From the NCBI GenBank assembly GCA_025267735.1, contig CM046304.1, positions 9,796,001 to 9,860,000 of the forward strand: a stretch of DNA of 64,000 nt, given 5' to 3'. Of the stretch, positions 10,378 through 24,082 are shown one piece after another. The position numbers and the translations under genes are program-made. How positions within the stretch are numbered: the first letter of the stretch is position 1; each line of letters opens with the position of its first letter. Source of the stretch: Mactra quadrangularis. Its lineage: Eukaryota; Mollusca; Bivalvia; Venerida; Mactridae. A model generated the notes under the pieces. It made no database searches and was not told the origin of the DNA. It saw only the letters and a list, made by a program, of their open reading frames with translations.

Positions 10378-12551
10378 GTAGTATATAACGTGTCATTGCT
10401 ATCTTGACAATCCCCTGGCGCAAATTACTTCACATAAACAAGACTTTATTTTTGTACGAACTGTACATAAACTCTCTACGTGTCTTTAATTGATAAAATA
10501 TCTTCTTATAATTTTTATTTTTTGTTAATATTTTTTGCAATGTATTAAACGTAGATACAAGCATTTACAGGTTGGGTTTTTATCTAAATCATATTGAAGT
10601 AATTACTTCCTGCCCTGAAATATCTGAATCTGTTATCACGTAATAGTCGAGAGACATACACCTACATTGAGCAAGAAAACTTAACAGTTTACTTTAGTGA
10701 GGTTGTATGTTACAATATTTATATTTGTCACCATTCCTGACACTTTTCCACCAAGTTTGTATCTTTTCCAGTTGTGCTCCACAATTCTTTAATAAAGTAT
10801 GACGATTTGGTATATACGCAAAAATCTAGTACATATAAATATTGGATAAACAACCACCACAAATACGTCCAGAAGTCTGTCGTAGTCAACAAAGTAAACA
10901 AGAAGGCATGTAGGATCTGCGAGTATATCGCTCACCTGAGTGAAAGTAAATGAGAAAAGCTTTTGTGAATTGAGCGACTATTTTCTTTAAATGGATGTCC
11001 TTGGTTTAGAAAATAGGTTTAAGCAGGATATGATAATTGTTCTCTTCTAGAAACGTACATGACCGTTTTTGGTATGGATCCTATTTCAAAACGTTTAATG
11101 TGGAGGGGTTTGTCTCTTGATTTTGATAACAAATGTCGGGAGCGTACATTTTAAATTTATACTGAGTAAAAAAAACACTTTAGATCATAACGTTTCATTG
11201 TTGCCAGGGTCATATTTCAGTTCAATGACTACTTATTAATATAGTTGGCATACTGGCCACGTTGCATTTATGTCGTTTTTAGCGTGCTAACAGATAAAAA
11301 TTACCTCCAACGCACGACGATGGACTCTGGAGAAACCATCTAACACACATTCGTGTTCGGGTGACTTAAAAAGTGATGATGAGACTCGTGTAGGAAGTGA
11401 TGAAAGCTAAGTTGGATCTTAAATCGTTCGTGAGACATTGTCAGGTTAGATGATAAGTTTAAATATTGTTACAAGCGTTTGGTCGTAGCATTATTGTACA
11501 TAATTGTACCTGCCCTAAAAGCTAATATGAATTTTAAAGCAATACGGCTGTCTTTATGTAATTCAAAAACAGTAGCTTAATTAATACTTTTTTTTCGTCA
11601 TTTCTCTTCCGAGTGGCAATCTTGTGTTTACAATTATATAATTAAAATCAATGAAAACTGCTAAGAGTCTATTCAAACAATATTGAGAAAACAAATGAAG
11701 ACAATCTCTCCAGACAATCCAATAAGTTATGTTATGAATGTATGGTTTAATTTGTATTCAAGAGCTGAATTATCGGAAACACAAAATAAGATATTTTACA
11801 AATAGATCCTTCCTTGATAAGTTGTCACATAATTATGTCCAACACTGCTGAGGTCAACATCGATATGGACTGAAATAGACAAAATTACTTCATTTTTGTC
11901 GAACATAATATAAAAATTAACGTAAGGTTTCCGTATACGTTCATATATAATTGTATCTATAATTTTAATGTTCTAATGTTATATTATAAACGAATTTATC
12001 TTTTTACAAAAAGAAAACTTTCATATCCACACAATTCTATCTATTTTCTTGATTCTATTCAACGAAAGTTGCATCCCAATCACGGTGTCTGAGCATAGAA
12101 TAATATCATCTTTCAAACAGTAAATATCACTTGTCAACCGTTATCCAAAACCTGTGAAGCTTTATGCCCAATTTTGTCGCTAAATTGAACGTGAAATTTT
12201 ATGCAAGTTATTTAGAAGTTTTATAATGCATTTTAGATGCTCAGCTCTCTCAATTTATTTTGTCATAACATCAAAATCAAGTCACAATATAGCTTGTTCT
12301 GTGTCAAGATGAAGGAATACATGCCGTAATATTGTGTTTATTATCGTGTTATTTATGTGGTTTGATTTACAAAATTCAAAATTACAAATTCATTTAATCA
12401 ATTAACTTCTTCTTTTAAAATAAAGAATTCATAATCACAGTTTTATATCGTATTAGTGTAGTACTGAAAATACATCTTATCTTATTCGCATTGTATTACA
12501 TAAATACATAAAACATGCCGATATCTAGCATGGCTAGAAATTTGTTTGCTG

Positions 12552-12745
12552 ACATAATTGCCAACTCTGTATCGATCGCTTTCATCAAGTTTATTTCATT
12601 TTATTTTGCAGCAGACTAGATTTAATATCACGAAAAAACAAGGAGATCAGAGACTTCAGAGACATGTTTTTGTGTCTCATCCGGATTTTCTGTCAAAAGA
12701 TTATTTGTACTCGATTGACAATTTGTGTTTGATTACGTTGTAAAA
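12552..12745 (-). pseudogene. Broken minus-strand ORF fragment, unit A copy
   Basis: The minus strand encodes peptide traces matching the ENPDETQKHVS...VSDL...FRDIKSSLLQ segment that is open in unit B (24083-24313). In A an extra T in a T-run shifts the frame after VSDL, and stops follow. Family unknown. It lies about 670 bp from the coiled-coil pseudogene on the same strand, so the two could be parts of one decayed gene. That link is inference. Confidence 0.35.
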
Positions 12746-13418
12746 CGAATTTGACTAAAGGGGGTGATATTGCCGAGTGCAAACACATCGAAAACACGTG
12801 ACCAAATAATTCAGGAAGTGAAGGAGAATTAATTGCTGTTCTTTAACAACATGAATCTTATACGCAACAAAATCCTACATATGAGGTATATATACTTGAA
12901 AACAGCAATTATATCTAATTAATCAAGAAATTGGTCTCGTAGAAGCCGTAACTATGTTTGACATTTATATTTATGTTACTTTTGATGATTTCATTATGCT
13001 ACATTAACTGTAATTGTCAACTAATCAGAGGAAACGAGCATATATATGTTATATATTCTTTATAAGAACATAAACCCGGCACATTTCCATTTAGTTAGAG
13101 ATGTCGACATATATCAAGCTATTAGAGTAAAATCTAATTTAGTAAATCACTTGTCAATAATATGACTTAAACAAACTGGTAATAATGTAAGACAATAACT
13201 GTACTACAGTGTAAGTCAAACCTAAAGTTAGTTTAGTATCATTTTTATGTGTATGTTAACCCTTTACTGGTTGCGACATGTGTGAAAAGTAGCCATTTTT
13301 TTTCACCATTACGCGCTATGGCTATTTCAAGATGCTCTCATTTCATTACTAATTAACAAACAGATATGCAACTTGGCCAAGTTATTTCCTTGAACTTTAC
13401 TATCACTTGCTTCATTTT

Positions 13419-13799
13419 TTATACTTTATATTTCAGTTTTATAAAATTCAAGGCTTTTTTTCTAAAGTTAACATTTGATCTATCATAGACGAAATTTCCA
13501 GTCTGAATTCTTTCATTGTATTCAGTTTTAAAAGATTCCAGGCAACTTTTGGCGAATTTTTCTGTCACTATCTTTTGTAAACTCTGGTCAATATATTCCT
13601 TTAAAGCTAGTTTGTTCATTTTGCAGTCTAAATTACACATCAATTTAGTCGAATCCTGTTTGCGTATATCACTTTTGGAGTTGTCTGGTCCAAATAATGA
13701 GTCAAGAGTAGTTTGTGAATCTTGGGAATGAAAGCTGTCCTTGTTCCCAGACTCTGATGACTTAATACTCTTGGACTAGGCTTTCCCGCGTTCTGACAT
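13419..13799 (-). pseudogene. Decayed ORF with Ser-rich head and coiled-coil-like tail, unit A
   Basis: From an ATG at 13797-13799 the minus strand reads MSERGKA, then an in-frame TAG at codon 8 (13776-13778), then stays open to 13419, about 126 codons in all. Residues after the stop are Ser/Asp/Lys-rich (SQDSQTTLDSLFGPDNSKSD). A lysine/glutamate-rich stretch follows (NKLALKEYIDQSLQKIVTEK). In the neighbouring frame lies MKEFRLEISSMIDQMLTLE, a better heptad pattern, which suggests a frameshift inside an ancestral coiled coil. The same TAG is in unit B. A disordered head plus coiled coil recalls LINE ORF1 proteins, but I cannot assign a family. Differences from B mostly change amino acids, so it is not under coding selection. 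Confidence 0.45.
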
Positions 13800-14892
13800 T
13801 TTATTTTTAATGTTTGCATTTCAGCCAAATTTTACTATTTTTTCCACTTACGTGATGTTTTTCAGTATCCAAGCTCAATCCAACATAATTTCAAAATGGT
13901 AGTAAATAATACATTTCGTTTGAACTATACTGAAAAATTTACTGAGCGCTAAGAATGGTCAAACCGGTTTCCCTAAAGCTTGGACACACCCTTTTAAAAA
14001 GAAATTCCTTATAAATCCATTTTTGAATATTTATCCATCCAAAGAAAATCACTGATATGTAGTCCTTTGTTAATATAACAATTAGAACATAATTTTAATG
14101 TCGCCGATGTAGAATTATATTTTATTAAAAGAATTTTGTGAGACATGAAAAAACACGCCTTGTCTCATCAAAACGACCTTGATCTTTTTCTAATGCAAAA
14201 GTTGTTACTGCAAATAGGGAACAGTAAATGGAACAATAAGTAATTACATGTGAAAAAGACTTTCGTGCAAATTAAAACTTAACAGATACGAGAACGCAAG
14301 CAAAGTAAATTGTTCATGACCAATGATATTGTCAGAAAAAGCAAAACATCATCTGCAGTTAAAGACAATAAATTTCTTCCTTTATGGAGTAAGTCAATAG
14401 CCAATAGCACTTATTTACACCTTCATACAGGAAAGGGCCAGGCAAATATACTGACAATTTTAATTTGTTGAAACGTGAGTATTTAATCAACAAGCATTAT
14501 GATACATATAGTTTTGTAACTAAAGACAATGTGTGAAGTTAAAAATAATAAAGACATATTCATAACCTGCTTTCGTGGTAACTTTAGAATGCAGACAGTT
14601 ATTAACATTTACAAAACAATATTCTGATATTAGGTATGGCAGCAAGTAATAACATGTTTCATGAGGTGTATGGAATTCTACCTTATTTGGTTTTATTGGA
14701 CTTTACAGCGCTACAACTACGCTACCTACCCGGGTTTTCATATAACAAAGTAAGTACGAGAAACAATACATTTATGACGATGAAGTAGGAGTGCAAGTAT
14801 CGTTTTTCAATCATTCAATATATCGTTTTTATTTAGATGAAAATAAATTGTAATAATGAATGAATTAACATTACATACAACATCATTACCGG

Positions 14893-15003
14893 TAGGGTCT
14901 TTTAAAGACATTCACTATCTTGTATATAAGATCAAGTCTTGGAATGTTTTAAACAATAAATTACAAGGAAAGATTAAACTACATGTATTTTAAAAGAATA
15001 GTT
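14893..15003. repeat. Segment marking B/C/E-type units
   Basis: About 110 bp (GGGTCTTTTAAAGACATTCAC onward to just before TCATTTTCTGAATCAG) is present at the same place in C (26276-26387) and begins in E (56995). It is cleanly missing in A (near 3670) and D (near 43070). A single deletion shared by A and D is the simplest reading. Confidence 0.7.
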
Positions 15004-17419
15004 AATATCATTTTCTGAATCAGATACAAAATCACCATTGTTAATAAAGTGACAACTACAGGTACTACCCTGAACTTGCTAGATATCATCTTCAACATAA
15101 AGATCATACATGAGTTGCTTTATTGTGATTTCCGGTTATTTGCTATAATATTGTGAATTTATTCTGTGTTTTACTCACCCAGTTATGACAACAAACGTTG
15201 CCTAGTTGTTTGAGCATTAATTAATTTTGTGAATATCTATGAGATTTCATTTCTTGCAGACATCAATACTAAATACAACGAACATAGTATGACAGAGAGT
15301 TATTCTACCACCTTTTACAAGAGCCATGCAATCATTTATATTTCTAAATAAACCAAGGTATTTTTACAAAAATTGTTGTGAATAGATTCAACTTGATAGC
15401 AGTACTTGAACTCCCCCTCCCCCGATTTTGCTTCTGTAACAAACATCACGGTTTTACGTAAAGTATGCATTTGTCACATGTACATTTGTAAACTAACAAT
15501 TATAAAGTCATTTTCATTTCTTGTTTTCATAGTTAAGTGGACAGTGAATCCTATTTGTCTGTATATGTGGAACCTTCCTAACATTGCTAATATTCCCTTA
15601 AAAGAAGATACATAATCATCATTATAGATCGCTAGAACGCTTCTATTACTATACAAACATCCATTTAGGACTACTATGTAATTTTCTAGAAGTCATTTCT
15701 AATCTCTTTGAACTACAATAAGCGGAACAAAAAAACTGTAATGGGAAATTCTCTCATTTCCTAATGGTGTCATTTAGAGAGTAGTTCTGTCTACACACAA
15801 TCATTGGTTCGTAAATGAACGGTTGATATTTTACAATGTTTCGTTCTGTAGAAACTCCACTTGAGTATTTCCAATTTTTAATCTAGACATGTCGTTTTTT
15901 GTTTAAATTGCAAATGATCATTAAAGCAGAACCTGAATTACAATTCGAATTACACACACAGACAACCAGCTACCATCAATTTGTCGTAACCCAGATTCCC
16001 TATAGGAAACATAATGCCAGTCTAGATTTAGATGAAATATTGTTTCACACACACGACAATAAATGTTTATAACTGATTATTGTGGTTATTAATCAATCTT
16101 TACTGGGTGATTTCACGGTGTGATTTTATTGAATCCAAGACAAAATACAAGAACGCAAACGTTTCCAGACAGGTCTGCGCTCAGTTATAATTAAATGACG
16201 GTATAAAATATTTACTGGTTTGTAAATGTTACAATGTATGGTTGTATTCAAAACAATAATATATTACTTAATACTACATGATGACTACTAAATATTGAAA
16301 CAAAAGGGAAATGGTAAGAAGCTATTGTCATTTTATCCTATTCCTGATATCTGTGTGCATGTCATAGCAAATGGCCGTATGCTGTGATAAAATATATTCC
16401 GTGTATGTGGTATTTTGCTACGTGTACATTATGTCAAATAGACTATCATTATCATTAATAAGAAATTTTGTTCATTAAGCAGTTTCGACGTAAAAATAAA
16501 TTATCTAACAGGGGAAGTATTTATACCAACTGAGGAACCAAGGATTACAGCTACATTAGGCGAAAGTAGGGTTTCGATGTCGGAATAATTCTAAATCAGA
16601 TAACTTTATATTACGTTCTACATGTGTCATAACTGGTGGATATCACCCATTTGTACTCCTGCTTACTTAATTGGCAATTATGATTTTTTTATTTTTAACT
16701 TAATAACAAATTTTGATGTAGCGTAAACAGATCACCACAGTAACTTTAATCTACGTCAAACACTTTATGGTTTCTCACCAGACTACTATTTATCGGATTA
16801 ATCAGACATTAAAGAATGTCTTTTTTTCCTGTATTACTATTAAGATGATAAGAGTTTTAACAGTTTACTCATTTCCTCTAAGAACAGGTATATGTTATAT
16901 GAAGTCTAACAAGATGGCTGTCTTAAATAACCCAATAAATCAATGCCTTTGTAGGATTTGTTTCCTGATACTTTGAGGTAATATATTAAAGAAAAAAAGT
17001 ACAGTTTGTGTGAACTAACCTATTTGTGAAATATTTCAAATAGTCTAACAATTTCTGAGAATACATTTGGTATAAATACAAATAATCAAAATGATTTCCT
17101 AGACATCGATATTTTCTCTATTAAGCGGAAGGAAGACATACGATGTTTATTTAAAAAGGTTTCCTATGAGAGATTATTCATGTGGAGATTTATAATTTAT
17201 ATTTTGGTTCACAACGGAACATTTATATTATATTTTTGTAAACTCAGAATAATAAAAGTTCTTTTTAATATGATTCAATGTCTTATGTTTAGTGCAGACA
17301 ATTTAAAAGGTCGTGTAGCTCCAACCTCCATAAAGCAAATGCAAATTTAAATGTAGATTTTGCTCCGACAGAATTTTAGTTAAGGGTCATCTCATCATAA
17401 ACGCTTCAATTAAAATGTG

Positions 17420-17595
17420 TGAACACCCAGCTGGCGCAGTTGGTAGCTAGCAAATCTACTGATCGAGGGGTCGTGTCCTGACATACTTTCGTGGAGTTTG
17501 TCATGGAAATAATTTCTACGGCCTTTCTCGATACTTCCATTGAGGGCAGTTGTCAGACCCTGACGGATTCGAAGTATGTGCTTAGTTACTGTTAA
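17420..17595 (+). mobile_element. tRNA-derived SINE, unit B copy
   Basis: Same ancestral SINE as at 6078. The A box reads TGGCGCAGTTGG and is intact. The B-box region has lost bases (GGGGTCGTGTCCTGACAT). The body ends GCTTAGTTACTGTTAACAG. Confidence 0.58.
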
Positions 17596-17660
17596 CAGCT
17601 TAATTCAGAGAACAAAAATACAATATGAGCAATATAAGGATGCTGGCTTTTTATGTATTA

Positions 17661-17875
17661 GCCGCGGCCATGGCGTAGTGGTTAGCATGTCTGACTTCGA
17701 ATCCGGAGATCGCGGGTTCGAGCCCGGTCACGGTAGGTCATACTCTATACATGAGTTGTCGGCCTCGTGATAGGATAAGTTAGTACTGATTATAGAAAAT
17801 TGTCCAGGAAACCTATAGAAGGAAGAGCTGGCCGTCGTATATATGACCTAAATAAGTGTTGAATACGACGTTAAA
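17661..17875 (+). mobile_element. tRNA-Arg-derived SINE with LINE-like 3' hairpin
   Basis: The head has an intact A box TGGCGTAGTGG (17671-17681) and B box GGTTCGAGCCC (17715-17725) with correct spacing. The anticodon-arm region GTCTGACTTCGAATC resembles tRNA-Arg(TCG). A body of about 100 bp follows. The 3' end is a hairpin with 8-bp arms CGTCGTAT (17833-17840) and ATACGACG (17863-17870), then TTAAAAAG. The loop shares ATATGACC and GTGTTG with the LINE hairpin at 3540-3573. Units A, C and D lack the insertion, so it is younger than the duplication. Flanking CTTTTTAT/CTTTTAT may be the target duplication. An RNA polymerase III promoter of this quality could still be transcribed. Confidence 0.8.
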
Positions 17876-20800
17876 AAGATTCTTTTATTAACAATGACTA
17901 GTTTAGGTTCTGAAATATATGACGTTAAATTCACTCAGAACCTTAAAAGACAATGGCGTCAAAACTAAGGATTGTTGTTGTTGTGTTCAAGTTTTAAGAA
18001 CCCGTTAGATCAATACCACACATACATCTTTTTAAGCTAAACATGACTATATAAGGGGATGTATTAATTTGGGGATCTGTTTTGTTCTGAACATTGAGGT
18101 GGCCGGGTGGTTTATCATCTGATTTATCATTGTATCATTTTAAATATATGCACATGTCACTATAATTAAATGAAATCTACCTATATGAGACTTTTTGTCA
18201 CAAACTACTTGGCAAATGACTAATCATCAATGCAATATTATTATTTTTATGTTATCTTTAAATACTTCCACAATCGTTTCAATGTCATTCATAAAAGTCA
18301 ATGATCGTTTTGTATTGTACTTATGGCACAGTTAAACAATTTAATCCTTTTGCTTAATGTAATAGATGACCATGTGCTTTAGTAAATCCTTTTTAACAAA
18401 CTTGTTTTGCATGAGATGACAAAAACATTTTAACAATACATGTAAACATAATAACATGTAAGTACAAAAAAATATACAAAGACATGAAGTGCATTTAGTC
18501 TTTAGAGAAGCAGTGTTTCGATAATTGCTTAATTAAAAAAAATGAAAGATAAAATACATAATACGTTTTGCTGTTTTCGATATTTGATAATTTTGTATTT
18601 ATATGTATTGGACAAGTTGCAATATATAATTTAAAATATGTTTTCTTACTTCTCTAAGTTAAGTACATACTAGTAAGAAATGTTGTTCGTATATAGGTAT
18701 ACTCATGTAAAAGTTAAGACATTTATTTTGGTTTCTTGGAGTTTAATTATATCGCCGTTTTTAAATTTTTAGAGTGTGAGACGAAAAACTGAATTTAGTG
18801 CACGTTATTCGAAATTTGTTTTTCATATTGATAAGACAAGGTTCGAGAATAAAATCATGTTTACAGTAAGTTTCAAGCTTTGTGGTGTTGTTGATGTTGG
18901 CATACCAACTTAGTTAAAAAATATCCAATATTCGGTTTTTCATAATTTGATTCAGTGTTTATATTTTGATATTCTAGTGTCAAATGCATAGATTCGTTAT
19001 CTAAATAGTGTAAACATAATTGAAGGATACTCTCTGAGCTGAACTTGTGAGTGATACCAAAAACGATCCTGAAATTTTTTAATGTTAGCAATTGAATTTA
19101 TCATCAAAATTCTCATTATGTACCACATAAAAGTCAGTATCAAGTTGCCTCGAAAAAAAATATATTTATGTATGACATTGGCGGTGACGATGATTATACA
19201 TTACTCATATTATTCATTCACCTTTATAAGTTCTTTATATCTTGTTAATTATGTCATTTGTCTTTTATTATTACAGAGTCATATTTTTATATGTATCAAG
19301 AATTTGCATCATTATGACAAAAACTATTTAACTAGATATATTTGATGATGAAAAAACATACTTAAGAAAAACTATCTTAATTAGTCATAGACTTTAGTCC
19401 GTTTTTCTTAAATAACCAAGTTTGAATAATTGGATGAAAATACTGCTTGGCTGTTATTGTATGTCAGCCAAATTCTTTATTTGTATAACTTCGTCTTGAC
19501 AGCTCGAAGACAAACACTTTTGACCAGTTGAGTACTTTATAATTCAATTTTTAACGTTTGAATTCTTTGTCCTAGAAAAGTATGTATTTACACTTGTTAC
19601 GGCTTTGGTATTTGTAAAATGAGCCATATATAATATTATAATTAATGAATAACTCGCCCTTCCATTTGGTTTTTTTTAAACCGTATCATTCCTTAAACAA
19701 TGTGATCAAGCTGCGTCAACGGCAATATAATATTATGTAGTTTAGACAATCTGGTTAGATTCCAGTAGTTTAAGTTACGGTTAATTTTAATTCAAGTAAG
19801 AAACATAATAAAACATGATTTTTATTCTATTACTTTAAGCATGAAACTTCATTATTCATGTACATAAGCTAAAACATATTTGAGATAAATGTGAAAAGAC
19901 TGAAATCAATGCGTCAGCCTACAAAATGACACATAAAACCACTTGAAATGTTTCTTCTTTTGATATATCATTCATTTTCTCTTATGAGTTTGTGTTGCTT
20001 TTGTCGCGACAAATGATAGTCAAACTGTGTATTTTCTAATGATATCGGTGTGTTCAAATAACATGTTTACAATTTACCATTGAATCTTGTCAATGTTTTC
20101 AACCAATTGAAAGGATTCATCTTAATGAAACATGCACAAAATTCATTAAGAATTTTGGGAAAGCGCGCGGTTTTCAAATCTAATAACATCAAAGAAAATG
20201 AAATTAACATATAAATGTATCTCTACAATAAATACAAGTGTAACTTTAGTATTTTCCTACTTTTAGTACTTTTACTATATGTACAGTGTTTTTAATAATA
20301 TTGTTGAAAACAACCATTGCAGTTGCAACATCTAACAATAAAAGCTAAAGTTTATTTTCTTCCCTAATTTCACTTACCGAATTCAAGGAATCAATAGCTT
20401 TTCGTATATTTATGTGTTCTAGTTTTTCTGTTGAAAATCTAGATATGATAAAACATATATAGAAAACTCTAAACTGATTCGTTGTACTAAAAGTCATATT
20501 AACTATTTGATACATATCATTTGTTACATATTTCTATGAACTTTTAAATAGCTGTCTAATCTTAACCAAGGGTTATATATTGTCATATCGATGTAACTGC
20601 TAAAAATCTCTGGTGTAAATATTTCCACTCAATGATTTAATCAGATATTCACAACACGTGACGTAGAGAGGTATCGAGGGAATTTATACAAACAGAACAA
20701 TAATCCATTTATTATACACTTGTCAATGTTTGATTAAGATTGCAGTGGATAGTTTATGTGAGAATTTTATTTGAATCAATAAACTTAACAATATTATAGG

Positions 20801-20934
20801 AATGAACATTCTAGCAGTATATTTATTTAGTTATGTTTCATCATCATGTCACAGTGTAAGCATATACATGGCTATGAATCTGTGTATACATCTGTTTTAG
20901 AAAATTTGTAAGAGAAGTTAAATTTTGGCTAGTA

Positions 20935-21485
20935 TATTCCTTTATTGAAACTGTTAGATTATTTAAAATTACACCTTATTAATAAAGCAATGTATATTAA
21001 AAGGAGGTTAGGAAAACATTTGGGAAAAGCCACAACTAAAAACACACTCTTGCCACAAAAACAAAAGGCAAAGAGGAAATTGTTTTTAAAATTATACAGT
21101 ACATGTTGTAAAAATGAGGCACAAACAATTAACGTAAAAAAGAACCTATGGAGTTATCGCCTTGAAACGAAAATTGCCACTTGAAGTTTAAACCTGGTTC
21201 TATGGTGCATTAACCTTACACTTGCCCCAACAGGCTTAAAAACAAATAATAACAAAATTGTCTCGGCCTTGGAGAAAAAACTTCACACCACAATTCTCTC
21301 GACGATGTTGTGTGCAAAAACTCACAAACTCATGAAAACAAAATACTAATAAGATTGCCAAGGTAAGCGGTAAGTACTCAATGACCTTACAGAGACCAGA
21401 TCACCTAAAGTAAATTCAACAAGAACAACACAACAGGAATGCAAAACACTGTCAATGCTTTGCTATGTCATCAATGATGATATAC
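20935..21485. repeat. Unusually conserved block, unit B copy
   Basis: Counterpart of 8930-9490. The 3' 300 bp differs from A at only three visible positions (a G/T near 21203, an A/T near 21247, a T/A near 21341). Divergence rises sharply after 21490. The splice-donor-like AAG|GTAAGC is at 21362/21363. A short ORF at 20945-21184 is retained but is not supported as coding. Confidence 0.6.
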
Positions 21486-21692
21486 CTTTTCTCAGGTAAG
21501 ACAACGTATAGTTCGGACAAAAAAACTTTAAGTGTTTGAGTTAGCATTAAAATAAACCAATCCATTCCAAAGGTAAAACAGTAATGGAAATGGAGTTTAT
21601 TTTAACAAATAAATCATAGCGCCTTAATTAACAAGACGCTTGGTGTGTAAATGTAAGTTTACCATTACACCAAGGAGGCACTTATAAGAAAT

Positions 21693-21995
21693 GTTATAGT
21701 TAAAAAACCCACACTGTTAATTATAACAATACAATGAACTAACCCACGACGAGGGATGCCCATGATGACTTTAAAATAATCATTTTTCTTGTGTCTTAGT
21801 TGTTGTTGCAATGGAAAGCGTTCTACCATAGAAAGCATGATTTACCAAGTGGTGGTGGTTTATCAACCATGCTAATTTTGTTAAATGAATGACACAAATT
21901 TTATTTTCAATAGTGCCTATCCCTGTAATGAACTGTCTCATTTTTAATGTTTACCAAAACACGTTTTTTTTGTACGCACCAAATAATTATAGATT
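21693..21995. other. Variable slot, unit B filler
   Basis: This 303-bp filler lies between the shared boundaries described for 9671-10377. It is unrelated by eye to the fillers of A and D. I see no gene or repeat signature in it. Confidence 0.5.
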
Positions 21996-24082
21996 ATTAC
22001 GTGTTATTGCTATCTTGACAATCCCCTGGCAAAGATTACTTCAAATAAACCAGACTTTGTTTTTATACGATCTGTACACAAACTTTCTACCTGTCCTAAA
22101 ATCATAAAATATCTTCTTATAAGTTTTCATTTTGTATTAATATTTTATGCCATGTATTAAACGTAGACACGAATATTTGCACGTTGGGTTTTTATCTAAA
22201 TTATATTTAAGTAATTATTTTCTGCGCTGAAACCTACTATAAAATATATGAATCTGTTATGACTTTATAGTTGAGAAACTTAATCCTATATTGAGCAAGA
22301 AAACTTGACAGTAAACAATGGTGTTGGTGTATGTTACAATATTTATATTTGTCACCATTCCTGACACTTTTACGCCGAGTTTGTATCTTTTCCAGTGGTG
22401 CTTTACAATTCTTTTATAAAATATGACGTTTTGATATATACGCCATACTTTAGATTTTCTATGATATAGTTTGGAAACAAAACTAAGTACATGTAAATAT
22501 TGGATCAACAACCACCACAAAATTATACGTCTAGTATTATGTGTAGTCAACAAAGTAAACAAGAAAGCACGAAGGATCTACGAGTAAATCGCTCATCTGA
22601 ATGAAAGTAAATGAGATAAGCTTTTGAGAAATGAGTGACCATTTTCTTTAAACGAGAATTGAGAGTGGCCATTTTCTTTAAACGACTGTCCTTGGTTATA
22701 TGGATATGATATTTTTCTCTTAGAATGGTACATTGCCGTTTTTGGTGTGGGTGTTCATTTCAAAGGGTTAAATGAGGAGAGGACAGTCGCTGGATTTTTA
22801 TCAAAAATGTCTGAAGTGTACATTTAAAATTATTACCGAAGAAACAACACTTTCGGCTATAATTTTTCATTATAGCTAAGGTAAACAATTCAGTTGAATA
22901 AATACTTTTGAAAGAGAATTGGAAAACTGATCATACAGCATTTGTGTGTTTTTAGCGTGTTTACAATGCAAATTTGCCTACAGCACACGACGATAGACTC
23001 TGGACAATTCATCCAACAGCAAGTCGTGTTCAGATGACTTATAAAGTGATGATGAGACTCGTGTAGTAAGTGATGAAAGCTAAGTTGTATCTTAATCTTG
23101 CATGAGACAGGTTAGATTATAAAATTAAATATTGTTACAGATGTTTTGGTGAGAAGCATTAGTGTACATAATTGTACTTGTACTAAAGGCTTAGAGGGAT
23201 TATAAAGCAATGCGAGTGTCTTAGGTAGTTCAAAAACATTATAGCTTCATTAATCAATTTTTCTCGTCATTTCTCTTCTGAGTGGCAATCTTGTGTTTAT
23301 AATTATATAATTGCAATCATCGAAAACCACTAAAAGCCTATTTAAACATTATTGAGAAAACAAATGAAGAGGAGAATCCCACCAGACAATCCAATAAGTG
23401 ATGTTATGAATGTATGGTTTAATTTGTATTCATGTGCTGAATGATCGGAAACATTTAAAAAAGTTATTTTACAAATATATTCTTCCATAATTAGGTTTCT
23501 GTATACGTTCATATATTATTGTATCTATAATTTTAATATTCTATTGATATATTATAAACGATTTTATCTTTTTTACAAAAAAAACCCCAAACATATCCAC
23601 ACAATTCTATCTATTGGATTAATTCAATTATAGGCCAGTTGCATCCCAATCACGGTATCTGAGTATAGAATAATACGGGTATCATCTTTTAAACAGTTAA
23701 TATCACTTTGTCAACAGACATTTATCCATTTGAAACGTGTGGTAAGCTTTATGTCCAATTTTGACACTAAATTGAACTTGAAATTTTATGCAAGTTATTT
23801 AGAAGTTTTAAAATGCATTTTAGATGCACAGCTCTCTCAATTTATTTTGTCATAACCTTAAAATCAAGTCACATTATAGCTTTTTCTGTGTCAAGATGGA
23901 GGAATACATGACATAATATTGTGTTTATTATCGTGTTATTTATGTGGTTTGATTTACAAAATACAAAATTACTTATTCATTTATTCAATTAACTACTCCT
24001 TTTAAAATGAAAAATTCATAATCACAGTTACATATCGTATTAGTGTAGTATTGATAATACATCTTATCTTATTTGCATTGTA

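Larger units (their letters stand above)
3598..14821. repeat. Tandem unit A (about 11.2 kb)
   Basis: First visible copy of the large tandem unit, bounded by the anchor ATCGTTTTTATTTAGATG at 3602 and 14822. The first half (to about 9480) is almost identical to unit D. The terminal part (about 12770-14640) is almost identical to unit B. It lacks the roughly 110-bp segment seen at 14893-15003 in B. It also lacks about 600 bp present in B, C and D after the phrase GTATACTCATGTAAAAGTT (near 7195). It contains a tRNA-derived SINE, a pogo-like MITE, the conserved 9171-9480 core, a Tc1 scrap and two decayed minus-strand ORFs. The remainder is AT-rich sequence in which I see no gene. Confidence 0.9.

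Noticed and set aside
17661..17735. Functional tRNA-Arg(TCG) gene
   Set aside because: Boxes A and B are good, but the anticodon and acceptor stems do not pair properly, and a SINE body with a LINE-like 3' end follows.
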